A DNA stretch of 64,000 nucleotides from Tsukamurella sp040611135 (GTDB taxonomy: Bacteria; Actinomycetota; Actinomycetes; Mycobacteriales; Mycobacteriaceae), in the NCBI RefSeq assembly GCF_040611135.1, contig NZ_JBEXNL010000022.1:1-64000 (forward strand), written 5' to 3'. A program made the translations under genes and the position numbers. The notes under the pieces are model-generated. The model made no database searches, was not told the origin of the DNA, and was given only the letters and a program-made list of their open reading frames with translations. Numbering within the stretch: the first letter of the stretch is position 1; each line of letters starts with the position of its first letter. Below are positions 20,499 through 28,945 of this stretch, in pieces.

Positions 20499-22478
20499 TC
20501 AGGTCAGGCGCGCCGCGAGGCGGGAGGCGTTCATGTGCGCGATCGCCTCGATGGAGATCATCGGGTTCACGCCGCTCGGGGTGGGGAAGCACGACGCGTC
20601 CGCGACGACGAGGTTCGGCACCTCCCAGGTCGCACCGTCGGGGTCGGTCGCCGAGGTCTGCCGGCTGCCGCCCATCGCGGCGGTACCCATGATGTGCAGC
20701 GCGGCCATCATGCATCTCGCCGGGGCGTAGCCCTGCGCGTGCGCCCGGCCGGCGAGGTCGGCGATGCGGTCCGCGCGTCCGGCGGCGTCGACCGCGTCGG
20801 CGAGGTCCACCGCCACGCGCACCTGATGCGCGGTGCGGAGCGCCGTCGCGCCGGCGGCGGCGAGGATCTCGGCGGCGCCCACCACCCCACGGTGCAGATG
20901 ACGGGCGTCGTAGTCGCTGATCCGGTAGTGCGCCACGGGCTCGCCGTCGCGCCCGACGGTGACCCTGCCCGCGCCGGTGTCGCGCAGGATCACGCCCACC
21001 ACCCCGGTGCGGCGCAGGGACCGCATGTCGTCGGCGAGGTGGGCCGCGGAGTGCCAGGGCTGGAAGGCGACGGCGGCCCCAGGATGCATGGGCCCCGTCT
21101 CGTAGATCACGCCGTAACCGCGGCCGTCGAGGTCGGCGTGCTCGGTGGAGTAGCGGGTCTGCAGCCCGCCCTCCCACGGCCGGATGTCCTCGTCGAAGCG
21201 GCCGGCCACCGCGGTCGCGGGGTGCAACCGCAGGTTCGCCCCGATCCGCTCGTTGCGCAGCCCGGAACGACGCAACAGTGCCGGGGTCTGGATCGAGCCG
21301 GCGGACACCACCACGGCCCGGGCGTCGACGGTGACCCGCCTCCCGTCCGCCAGCGCCACCTCGACACCCGTGGCGCGGCCACGCGCGACCCGCACCCGCC
21401 GCACGTCGGCCTCGACGACGATGCGGGCCCCGGCGTCGGCGGCGTCCTGCAACCACGTCTTCGTCACCGACTGTTTGGCGCCGATCCGGCAGCCGTAGCC
21501 GCACCGCCCGCACTCGACACCCTGATCGCAGCCGAGAACGTTGCGCGGCATCGGGGCACAGTGCCGGCCCAGCGCGCCGAGGCCGCGTTCCATGATCGCG
21601 TCGCGGTGGGCGATCGCGCCGTGCTCGAGGTTCACCGACAGCCTCCGCTGGACGGCCGCGAGCGCGCGGGTGTACTCCTCGCCGGCGAACTGCCGCGCCC
21701 CGTACGCGGCCCACTCCGCTCGCACGTGGTCGGGGGTGGCGAAGGAGGTGGTCCAGTTGACGACGGTGCCGCCGCCCAGGGTGCCGCCGGACATGAGGGC
21801 GAGCTGGCCCTCCAGGGTGGAGGCGGGTGGCCCCGAGTACAGGGTGGTCAGCGCCTCGAGCTCGCCACGGCCGAAGTCACGGTCGTCGTGATAGCCGCCC
21901 TTCTCCAGGACCAGCACGTCGAGGCCCGCTGCGGCGAGCACCGCCGCGGCGGTGCCGCCGCCCGCGCCGGAGCCCACGATCACCACGTCGGCGCTCAACC
22001 TGTCGCCGGTCACGACGAGCGGAGTCAGCGGCCGCGGCGGTGCATCGGGCAGGGGCCCGAAGGCCTCCGGGTAGCCCATCGCGGCGCGCGCCGCGGTCGC
22101 GTCGGGCGCCACGAAGTAGGCGGCGATCAGCAAGGAGCGAAGGCCCTGGAAGATCGAGCGCTTCGCGGCCACCGTCGAACCGCCCCACCGAAGGAGGGCG
22201 GCCTCGCGCTCCCCATGGGGCAGGGCGGAGAACCTGCGCGGGCCGATGCCGTGGGCCAGCCCCATGCCGCGGGTGTCCCACAGGTCGAGGAAGATCTTCA
22301 TCTCGCGCAGCTCGCGCGGCAGCAGCTTGTGCTGCGCCATCGCCGCGACGGTCGCGAGGTAGTCGATGCCCCGCGGCCCCGGTACGCCGTCCCATCCGGG
22401 AATCAGCGTCTCGCCGATCGCGAGGAGCGCACGCTCCTGGCGCGGGCCGAACGGGCTCGGGGACGTGTTCTCGGTCAC
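20499..22478 (-). CDS. GMC-family FAD oxidoreductase, long-chain alcohol oxidase-like
   Basis: A 659-residue flavoenzyme. An N-terminal helical part (about 1-140) precedes the FAD Rossmann motif VVIVGSGAGGGTAAAVLAAAGLDVLVLEKGG (about 165-195). A Cys-rich segment CDQGVECGRCGYGC followed by KQSVTKTWLQDAADAGA is typical of long-chain fatty alcohol oxidases, and the C-terminal GMC signature is HIMGTAAMG...VVADASCFPTPSGVNPM. It would oxidise an alcohol group of a lipid or sterol. The GTG start lies five bases after the stop of the ABC ATPase, so it is the last gene of that run; a link to thiamine is not obvious. Confidence 0.8.
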   Translation of the reverse strand: MTENTSPSPFGPRQERALLAIGETLIPGWDGVPGPRGIDYLATVAAMAQHKLLPRELREMKIFLDLWDTRGMGLAHGIGPRRFSALPHGEREAALLRWGGSTVAAKRSIFQGLRSLLIAAYFVAPDATAARAAMGYPEAFGPLPDAPPRPLTPLVVTGDRLSADVVIVGSGAGGGTAAAVLAAAGLDVLVLEKGGYHDDRDFGRGELEALTTLYSGPPASTLEGQLALMSGGTLGGGTVVNWTTSFATPDHVRAEWAAYGARQFAGEEYTRALAAVQRRLSVNLEHGAIAHRDAIMERGLGALGRHCAPMPRNVLGCDQGVECGRCGYGCRIGAKQSVTKTWLQDAADAGARIVVEADVRRVRVARGRATGVEVALADGRRVTVDARAVVVSAGSIQTPALLRRSGLRNERIGANLRLHPATAVAGRFDEDIRPWEGGLQTRYSTEHADLDGRGYGVIYETGPMHPGAAVAFQPWHSAAHLADDMRSLRRTGVVGVILRDTGAGRVTVGRDGEPVAHYRISDYDARHLHRGVVGAAEILAAAGATALRTAHQVRVAVDLADAVDAAGRADRIADLAGRAHAQGYAPARCMMAALHIMGTAAMGGSRQTSATDPDGATWEVPNLVVADASCFPTPSGVNPMISIEAIAHMNASRLAARLT

Positions 22479-22483
22479 GAGAC

Positions 22484-23536
22484 CTATCCGATCACGGCCA
22501 CGCGCCGCGGGTTGAGCGCGACGCGCACGATCTCTCCGTCGGCGGGCGCGGTGTCGCCGAGCGCCTCGACGAGCAGCTCGCCGTCGTCGGTGTCGACGCC
22601 GACGGTGATCCGCACTCCGTCGGCGGTCGGGACCGAACCCACCACGCGGGCCGGGACCCCGTGCGCCTGGAGCACGACGGAGCCGGGCCGCAGCCCCAGC
22701 TGGAACCGCCCGTCCGGGCAGTCGACGATGACCTGCCCCAGTGCGCACGTCGCCTGCTGGCGCTCGACCTGCGCGTCCACCAGCACGGTGTAGCCGAGGA
22801 ACCGCGCGACCTCGGGCGTGCGGGGACGCCGCCAGAGCCGCGCGGGCCGGTCGACCTGGGCGATCTCGCCGGCGTCGAGCACGGCGACGGTGTCCGCGAG
22901 TTCCACCGCCTCGTCGTGGTCGTGGGTCACGATCAGGGCGGGCGTGGCGGTCTCGCGGAGGATCCGGCGCAGGTCGCCGACGAGGCGGTCGCGCAGCCGG
23001 CGGTCCAGCGCCGAGAGCGGCTCGTCCAGCAGCAGGAGCCGCGGGCGCGGGGCCAGCGCGCGGGCCAGGGCGACGCGCTGCTGCTGGCCGCCGGACAGCT
23101 CCCCGACGGGGCGCGACCCCAGGCCCGGCAGCCCGACGAGCTCGAGCAGCTCCTCGACCCGGGCGTCGGCCTCGGCGCGCGGCACGTGCCGCCGCTGCAG
23201 GCCGTAGCGGATGTTGCCCGCCACATCGCGGTGCCCGAACAGCTGGCCGTCCTGGAAGACCATGCCGAACCCACGCCTGTGCGTGGGCACCCGGGCCAGG
23301 TCGGCGCCGTCCAGAAGGATGCGGCCGGAGGCCAGCGGCTCGAGACCCGCGACGGCGCGCAGCAGCGTCGACTTGCCGCAGCCCGACGGGCCGAGCAGCG
23401 CAGTCACCGATGAGCCTCCCCCGGACGGGCCGTCCGGGGGCTCGGCTCCCGTCGCGTCATGCCCGACGGTGAGCGAGACCTCGCGCACCGCCGTCTCGGC
23501 GCCGTACCGCACGCTCACGCGGTCGATGGTCAGCAC
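22484..23536 (-). CDS. ABC transporter ATP-binding protein, thiamine/iron type
   Basis: A 350-residue ATPase: Walker A LLGPSGCGKSTLL, Q-loop VFQDGQLFGHRDV, signature LSGGQQQRVALARALA, Walker B LLLLDEPLSALD and switch His in VTHDHDEA. A C-terminal regulatory domain (about 250-350) places it in the CUT1/FbpC/ThiQ-like group. A low-complexity insert (GAEPPDGPSGGGSS) lies between strands before Walker A. It energises the permease encoded 46 bp upstream. The substrate follows from the binding protein, which looks like a thiamine binder. Confidence 0.88.
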   Translation of the reverse strand: MLTIDRVSVRYGAETAVREVSLTVGHDATGAEPPDGPSGGGSSVTALLGPSGCGKSTLLRAVAGLEPLASGRILLDGADLARVPTHRRGFGMVFQDGQLFGHRDVAGNIRYGLQRRHVPRAEADARVEELLELVGLPGLGSRPVGELSGGQQQRVALARALAPRPRLLLLDEPLSALDRRLRDRLVGDLRRILRETATPALIVTHDHDEAVELADTVAVLDAGEIAQVDRPARLWRRPRTPEVARFLGYTVLVDAQVERQQATCALGQVIVDCPDGRFQLGLRPGSVVLQAHGVPARVVGSVPTADGVRITVGVDTDDGELLVEALGDTAPADGEIVRVALNPRRVAVIG

Positions 23537-23582
23537 GTGCAGTCCCCTCTCGCGGATCCCCGGCCGCGCCCCCTGCGCCCGG

Positions 23583-25220
23583 TCAGAACTCGGCCCTCGC
23601 GGTGTCGTCCCGGCGGAGCACCTCGACGAGCCCGATCACCAGCACCGTCGCCACGATGAGCAGCACGGAGCAGGACGCCGCCAGCGCGGCGTTGTCCCAC
23701 CCCGGACGGCCGGAGATGCGGCCGATCAGCACGGGCAGCGTCATCTGCTCGGGCCGGACCAGGAAGCTGGCCGCCCCGAACTCCCCCAGCGTAACGACGT
23801 ACGCGAACCCCGCGGCGACGGCCACGGATCGCCCGATGACCGGCAGGTCGACCGTGGTGAACACGCGCAGCGGGGACGCGCCGAGCACGGCCGCCGCCTG
23901 CCGCTGCCGCGGGTCGACCGCGGCGAGCGCGGGCACCAGCACGCGCACCACCAGCGGCAGCGCGACGAGCGCCTGGACGAAGGGCAGCACCGCGGGCGAC
24001 TCGCGCACCGTCGGGAGCGATTGCAGCGCAAGGAGGTAGCCGAAACCGAGGGTCACGGCGCTCACCCCGAGCGGCAGCATCACCACCGCGTCGGCGAACC
24101 GGCTCAGTAGGCCGCGCGAGCGCGAGATGGCCAGCGCAGCCAGAGTTCCCACGACGAGCGCGATCGCACCCGCCTGCGCGGCGGTCACCAGAGACATCGT
24201 CAGCGCCTTGGCCGGCACCACCCCGCCGATGTCGGCGGTCAGCCGGCGGTAGGCGTCCAGGCTCAGCGCGCCCGACTGGTCGGGATGCAGCGAACGGAGC
24301 AGGAGCGCGGCCAGGGGGAAGAGCAACGCCACCACGGCCGCCGGCACGCCGAGGAGCACGCCGATCCGAGCCGGGCCGTCCGGCCGGGCGGGCTGCGGGC
24401 GTGCCGCCGAGGAGGGACGCGAGGCCCGCACGCGCAGCGCCCCGCTGAGGGTCACGGCGAGGATCACGACCACGATCTGCACCAGCGCGAGCAGGGCCGC
24501 GGTCCGCAGGTCGAAGGCGCCGACGACCTCCTGGTACATCGCCGTCTCGAGAGTGCGCAGCCGGCTGCCGCCGACCACGAGGACGATGCCGAAGCTCGTG
24601 GCGCAGAAGAGGAACACCACAGATGCCGCCGACGCGATCGCCGGGAGCAGCGCGGGCGCCGTGGCGGTGAGGAAGGCGCGCGCCGGCCCGGCGCCGAGCG
24701 TGCGCGCGGCCTGCTCGGCGCGCGGGTCGACGGCCGACCAGACGCCGCCGACGATCCGCGCGACCACGGAGACGTTGAAGTAGGCGTGCGCGAGCAGCAC
24801 CGCCCACACCGTTTCCGACAGGCCGAGGAAGCCCAGGCCCCCGCCGGGCGCGAACATCGTCCGGAAGGCGACGCCGACGACCACGGTCGGGAGCACGAAG
24901 GGCACCGTCACCAGCACCCGGACCAGCCACTGCCCGCGGAACCTCACGCGCGCGGTGAGCCACGCGAGCGGTAGCCCGAGGACCACGGTGAGCAGCGTCG
25001 ACGCCGCGGCCTGCCAGACGGTGAACCAGACCAGGCCCAGCCCGCCCGCACCGGTGAAGCCCTCCCAGAGGGAGACACCGTCGGACGAGAGCCCGCGCCC
25101 GATGATCGCGGCGACAGGCCAGACGAAGAAGACCGCGACGAACAGCAGCGGCGCGGCCAGCAGGGCGAGCCGCCCGAGGGAGGCCGAGGGCGCGACGCCG
25201 CGCAGCACCCGGAAGGTCAC
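23583..25220 (-). CDS. two-domain ABC permease, ThiP-like
   Basis: A 545-residue membrane protein with about twelve hydrophobic helices in two homologous halves. Each half has a coupling EAA loop: EQAARTLGAGPARAFLTATAP in the first and QAAAVLGASPLRVFTTVDLP in the second. Such fused permeases are typical of thiamine (ThiP) and iron (FbpB) importers. The GTG overlaps the stop of the binding-protein gene (GTGA). It forms the channel for the importer. Confidence 0.88.
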   Translation of the reverse strand: MTFRVLRGVAPSASLGRLALLAAPLLFVAVFFVWPVAAIIGRGLSSDGVSLWEGFTGAGGLGLVWFTVWQAAASTLLTVVLGLPLAWLTARVRFRGQWLVRVLVTVPFVLPTVVVGVAFRTMFAPGGGLGFLGLSETVWAVLLAHAYFNVSVVARIVGGVWSAVDPRAEQAARTLGAGPARAFLTATAPALLPAIASAASVVFLFCATSFGIVLVVGGSRLRTLETAMYQEVVGAFDLRTAALLALVQIVVVILAVTLSGALRVRASRPSSAARPQPARPDGPARIGVLLGVPAAVVALLFPLAALLLRSLHPDQSGALSLDAYRRLTADIGGVVPAKALTMSLVTAAQAGAIALVVGTLAALAISRSRGLLSRFADAVVMLPLGVSAVTLGFGYLLALQSLPTVRESPAVLPFVQALVALPLVVRVLVPALAAVDPRQRQAAAVLGASPLRVFTTVDLPVIGRSVAVAAGFAYVVTLGEFGAASFLVRPEQMTLPVLIGRISGRPGWDNAALAASCSVLLIVATVLVIGLVEVLRRDDTARAEF

Positions 25221-26281
25221 CGCCCCATCAGCTGGCGCCACTGCCGCACCCAGCCGTCGCGCTCGTCGGCGAGGCGGTCGGCGGGCAGCGTGGCGGCCTT
25301 CGGCGGGACGGGTGCGTACTTGGCCCAACTGTCGGGCAGCGCGACGCCGCGGGTCACCGGGTAGACGTACATCTCGTCGGGGATGGTGGCCTGCACCGCG
25401 GGAGTCAGCAGGAAGTCGATGAGCTTGCGCGCGCCGTCGGGGTTCTTGGTGCCGCGCAGCACACCCGCGTACTCGACCTGCCGGAAGCAGGTGTCGAGCA
25501 GCGCCTTGGTCGGGGGCGCGGCGCCGTCCTTGCCCACCTCGGCCGCGGGCGAGCTGGCGTAGGAGACGACGATCGGCTTCGGGCCCTTGCCCGACGATCC
25601 GGAGAAGTCGGTGGAGTAGGCGGTACTCCAGTTCGGCGCGACGGCCACGTCGTTCGCGCGCAGCGAGCGCCAGTAGTCCTGCCAGCCCTCGCCGAGGGTC
25701 GCGACGGTGCCCGCCAGGAAGGCCGTGCCCGGCGAGGCGAGTTCCGGGTTCTCGACCACGGTGAGCCCGCGGTACTCGGGCTTCGCGAGGTCCTGATAGG
25801 AGACCGGCTCGGGCAGGTTCTTGTCCGTGAAGTACCGGGTGTCGATGTTCACGCACACGTCGCCGAAGTCGACGGCCGTCAGTTGCGGCATGCCGGCGAG
25901 CGCGTACTCCTGCGCGCCGTTCGCGGCAGCGGGCGAGACGTACTCGTCGAAGACCCCGGCGCGCACGGGCCGCGCGGCGTAGGTGTTGTCGACGCCGAAG
26001 GCGACGTCGCCGGGCGGGTTCCCCGGGGTGAGCGACAACTTCGTGGCGAGCTCGCCGCCGTCGCCGAGCTCGACGGTCTTGATCTTCAGACCGGTCTGCT
26101 TGGTGAAGTCGGCGAGCACGTTCTCCGGCAGGTGGAAGCTCGAGTGGGTCACCAATGTCACGGTTCCGGTGGCCGACGGTGCGTCGCTCGGGCCCGACGG
26201 TGCCGTGGACGTCGCGCAGGCGCTGGTGGCGAGGGCCGTCGCGGTCAGGATCGCAAGGCCGAGACGGCCGAGGTTGTTCAT
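25217..26281 (-). CDS. thiamine-type ABC substrate-binding lipoprotein
   Basis: A 354-residue binding protein with a lipobox SACA near residue 21. It belongs to the thiamine/iron periplasmic-binding group: VTLVTHSSFHLPENVLADF then LELGDGGELATKLSLTPGNPPGDVAFGVDNTY is close to thiamine-binding ThiB. It presents substrate to the two-domain permease, in operon order thiB-thiP-thiQ. I chose the ATG giving MNNLGRLGLAIL, preceded by GAGCGG. It begins five bases from the stop of the PimE-like gene. No TPP riboswitch is visible ahead of it. Confidence 0.82.
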   Translation of the reverse strand: MNNLGRLGLAILTATALATSACATSTAPSGPSDAPSATGTVTLVTHSSFHLPENVLADFTKQTGLKIKTVELGDGGELATKLSLTPGNPPGDVAFGVDNTYAARPVRAGVFDEYVSPAAANGAQEYALAGMPQLTAVDFGDVCVNIDTRYFTDKNLPEPVSYQDLAKPEYRGLTVVENPELASPGTAFLAGTVATLGEGWQDYWRSLRANDVAVAPNWSTAYSTDFSGSSGKGPKPIVVSYASSPAAEVGKDGAAPPTKALLDTCFRQVEYAGVLRGTKNPDGARKLIDFLLTPAVQATIPDEMYVYPVTRGVALPDSWAKYAPVPPKAATLPADRLADERDGWVRQWRQLMGR

Positions 26282-26285
26282 CCGC

Positions 26286-27593
26286 TCAGAGTACGGCGCG
26301 TAGGCGCCGCCGCTGCGCAAGGATCAGCGCGACCAGGCCGAGGGCGGCGAGCACCCCCTCGGCCAGAAGGACGGCGCGGAGGAGACCGTCGTGCAACCCC
26401 ACCAGCTTGAGCAGGTCGTCCGTGAAGTGCACGCCGACGTAGTACATCGCGGCGAGCCCGACCGCGAGCGCCGTCGACCACCGGGTGTACGCGGCGCCGG
26501 GGGTCGTGAAGCCTTCGCCGCCGGCCCGGCCGAGTGGACCGTGCACCACCCAGATGAGCAACGGCACGACCCAGACGAAGTGGTGGATCCACGAGATCGG
26601 CGAGCCGAGCAGCCCCAGCAGTTGGACGAGGACGAGCGCGACGAGGGCGTCGCCGCGGCGCACGACCCACCACGCGGCGAACAGCAGTGCGGCCGCGACG
26701 GCAACCGCGACGAGCCAGGCGACGCCGGTCCCCACGTCGTGGCCCACGAACCGCGACACCGCGCCGCGCAGCGCCTGGTTGTCGGGCTTGGCGGGATCGC
26801 CGATCGGCCCGGTGTCGCCGAGCAGCACCGTGAAGTAGCGGCGCGTCTCCGCGGGCAGCAGCAGGTAGCTGATCCCGACGGTGGCGCCGAAGGTCACCGC
26901 CGAGCAGACCGCGGCCCACACCCGGCCGCGCGCGAGCAGGAACAGCCCGCCCACCGCAGGGGTGAGCTTGATGCCGGCCGCGATGCCGATCAGGAGGCCG
27001 GAGGCACCGTCGACCTCGGCGGGCCGCAGCGCGAGCGCCGGGCCGGGCGCGCTGCGGGCCACGAGGTAGGCGGCCCACACCCCGAAGGCCATGAGGACGA
27101 CGTTTATCTGCCCGTAGTCCAGGTTTGTGCGGACGGGGTCGATCCAGAGCGCGCCGGCGGTCCAGAGCAGGGGCAGCTCGCGCGGCACGTCGCCCAGGCG
27201 CGACGGTGCGCCGCGCCCCGCGGCCAGGATGGCGAGGGACATGCGGATCACCAGGAACAACAGCCCCGCGGTGAGCGCCACCCAGCCGACCGCGACCACC
27301 GGGAAGGGCAGGAAACGCAGCGGGAAGAAGAACAGCCCCGCGAACGGCGGGTACGTGAACGGCAGCGGCTGGTCGGGCGTGTAGTCGCGGAGGGCGAAGT
27401 CGTAGAGCCCGCCGTCGGTGACCCGGCGCGCCGCCTCGTAGTAGACCCGCAGGTCCACGAAGTTGAAGTTGTGCCTGCCCGCCAGAATCCAGACGATGCG
27501 GGCCCCGACCGCTGTGAGGAAGAGCGGGAGTGCCGCCCGACGGAGCCCGCCGGCGAGACCGCCGTCGGCCTGCGCGATGCGGTCCTTGGTCAC
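26286..27593 (-). CDS. pimE: GT87 polyprenol-phosphate-mannose mannosyltransferase, probably PimE
   Basis: A 435-residue integral membrane glycosyltransferase with about ten helices. The first extracytoplasmic loop has NFVDLRVYYEAARRV with Asp47, matching the catalytic aspartate of this GT-C family; TYPPFAGLFFFPL and GSPISWIHHFVWVVPLL are family motifs. PimE adds the alpha-1,2 mannose that turns PIM4 into PIM5 on the periplasmic side. In mycobacteria pimE lies a few genes from typA-lpqW, as here, which favours PimE over other GT87 members. Start is GTG. The thiBPQ genes follow with a 4-bp gap. Confidence 0.72.
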   Translation of the reverse strand: MTKDRIAQADGGLAGGLRRAALPLFLTAVGARIVWILAGRHNFNFVDLRVYYEAARRVTDGGLYDFALRDYTPDQPLPFTYPPFAGLFFFPLRFLPFPVVAVGWVALTAGLLFLVIRMSLAILAAGRGAPSRLGDVPRELPLLWTAGALWIDPVRTNLDYGQINVVLMAFGVWAAYLVARSAPGPALALRPAEVDGASGLLIGIAAGIKLTPAVGGLFLLARGRVWAAVCSAVTFGATVGISYLLLPAETRRYFTVLLGDTGPIGDPAKPDNQALRGAVSRFVGHDVGTGVAWLVAVAVAAALLFAAWWVVRRGDALVALVLVQLLGLLGSPISWIHHFVWVVPLLIWVVHGPLGRAGGEGFTTPGAAYTRWSTALAVGLAAMYYVGVHFTDDLLKLVGLHDGLLRAVLLAEGVLAALGLVALILAQRRRLRAVL

Positions 27594-27650
27594 GGGTGGA
27601 CACCTTAGCGATGCTCACGCCCGTTGCGCGAACCGCCGCGGGTCTGGACC

Positions 27651-28415
27651 ATGGAGCGGGTGACTGCTGCACAGGCGAGCCCTCCCGATCATTCCGCCCT
27701 GCGTTCGGCGGTGTCGGGGGCGCGCGCGATCGTCGACGTGGGCGTGGTCGTGGCGGTGCTGGTCGCCACCAATCTCATCGCGCACTTCACCGGCAGCTGG
27801 GCCGCGCTGCTGGCCGTCCCCGTGTCCGCGGTGCTGCTCATCGGCATCGCCCGGCATCGCGGGCTGGACTGGCACGAGTTGGGGCTGGGTCGCGAGCACT
27901 GGCGGTCCGGTGCGAAGTACGCCGCCGCGGCCGTGTTCGTGGTGGCGGCGGTGATCGCGATCGGCGCGCTGCTGCCGGTGACCCGCGGGCTCTTCCTCAA
28001 CGACCGCTACGCCACCTTCTCGACGGCGATCATCGCCTCGATGGTGATCATCCCGCTGCAGACGGTGATCCCGGAGGAGCTCGCGTTCCGGGGCGCCCTG
28101 CACGGCACGCTGTCGCGCGCGATGCACGTCCGCTGGGTCGTGGTGACGGGCTCACTGCTCTTCGGCTTGTGGCACATCGCCTCGTCGCTGGGGCTGACCA
28201 GCGGCAACGCGGGCCTGACGAAGCTGCTCGGCGCCGGCGCGCTGGCGCAGTTCCTCGGCATCGCCGGTGCCGTGCTGGCCACCGCCTTCGCCGGGTTGGT
28301 GTTCACCTGGCTCCGCTCCCGCAGCGGTTCCCTCATCGCCCCCATCGCCCTGCACTGGTGCCTCAACGGCGCCGGCGCCCTGGCCGCCGCCTTCGCCTGG
28401 CAGCTCCTGCGCTGA
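27651..28415 (+). CDS. CPBP family intramembrane metalloprotease
   Basis: A 254-residue membrane protein of the CAAX-protease/bacteriocin-processing family. The motifs are PEELAFRGALHG (Glu142-Glu143 and Arg), FGLWHIAS (His175) and a final HWCLN; together they bind zinc inside the membrane. About seven or eight helices. Start is uncertain: ATG 27651 or GTG 27660, the latter three bases after GGAG. It is divergent from the PimE-like gene with about 57 bp between. Physiological substrates of actinobacterial members are unknown. Confidence 0.82.
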   Translation: MERVTAAQASPPDHSALRSAVSGARAIVDVGVVVAVLVATNLIAHFTGSWAALLAVPVSAVLLIGIARHRGLDWHELGLGREHWRSGAKYAAAAVFVVAAVIAIGALLPVTRGLFLNDRYATFSTAIIASMVIIPLQTVIPEELAFRGALHGTLSRAMHVRWVVVTGSLLFGLWHIASSLGLTSGNAGLTKLLGAGALAQFLGIAGAVLATAFAGLVFTWLRSRSGSLIAPIALHWCLNGAGALAAAFAWQLLR

Positions 28416-28443
28416 TCCGTCGCCGCCTGCTTCCGCCTGGTCC

Positions 28444-28494
28444 GCGGGCGTGGCGGGCGTGGCGGGCGTGGCGGCGAGGCGGCGAGGCGGCGAG
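28444..28494. repeat. tandem short repeats (9-bp x3, 8-bp x3)
   Basis: GCGGGCGTG occurs three times head to tail at 28444-28470, immediately followed by three copies of GCGGCGAG at 28471-28494. Copies within each block are identical, which suggests recent slippage. Confidence 0.85.
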
Positions 28495-28895
28495 GATGAT
28501 CGTTTCGCGCAGCTATACGCACAGCGCATACCCATATTTATGCCGGTCAGAGCCGTTTTCTCGTAGTGGGCTATGCACTCTGCGTATATCCAAACGCGCA
28601 GGTCCAGCGATTTCGGCTCGAGTCGGCCATGCGCCGCGCGTGGGGTGCGGGCACGGGTATCGGGCACCGAGTCAGCCCCATCCCCGGCTGAACGTTCGCG
28701 GCTTCCAGCGGGGGACCGAACGCCGCGCAGGGGTCAGACGACCCCTCACCGCACGCACGGCTTCCAGTGGGGCTCGAACGTAGAGCGGGCGGATCGGTGC
28801 CGCGCGGGGGACGACCCACCGCGGCGAGCCGCATCCCACTGCGAGCGACACCCGGCACAACCACGCCCCACAACCCCGCGCTCGGCGCCAACGCT

Positions 28896-28934
28896 GCCAG
28901 CCTGCGCCGCCAGCCTGCGCCGCCAGCCTGCGCT
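28896..28934. repeat. 13-bp tandem repeat, three copies
   Basis: GCCAGCCTGCGCC is present twice (28896-28908, 28909-28921), then once with a final T (28922-28934). It lies just beyond the end of the MFS gene. Confidence 0.85.
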
Positions 28935-28945
28935 ACCAGTCCCCA

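Larger units (their letters stand above)
28416..28945. other. gene-free 530-bp stretch with repeats and an AT-rich patch
   Basis: No convincing gene lies between the convergent CPBP and MFS genes. It holds three 9-bp GCGGGCGTG copies then three 8-bp GCGGCGAG copies, an AT-rich patch at about 28510-28595 with inverted repeats TATACGCA (28514-28521) against TGCGTATA (28581-28588) and GCATA against TATGC, and three 13-bp copies near its right end. The open frames across it lack family similarity that I can recognise. Confidence 0.6.

Noticed and set aside
26282..26285. TPP riboswitch ahead of the thiamine-type importer
   Set aside because: The binding-protein gene begins five bases from the upstream stop, leaving no room, and I see no thi-box CTGAGA/ACCTGA pattern at the head of the run.
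28571..28891. 106-codon minus-strand frame in the repeat-rich gap
   Set aside because: Composition and lack of a Shine-Dalgarno or motif suggest a chance frame; it crosses the AT-rich patch without coding bias.
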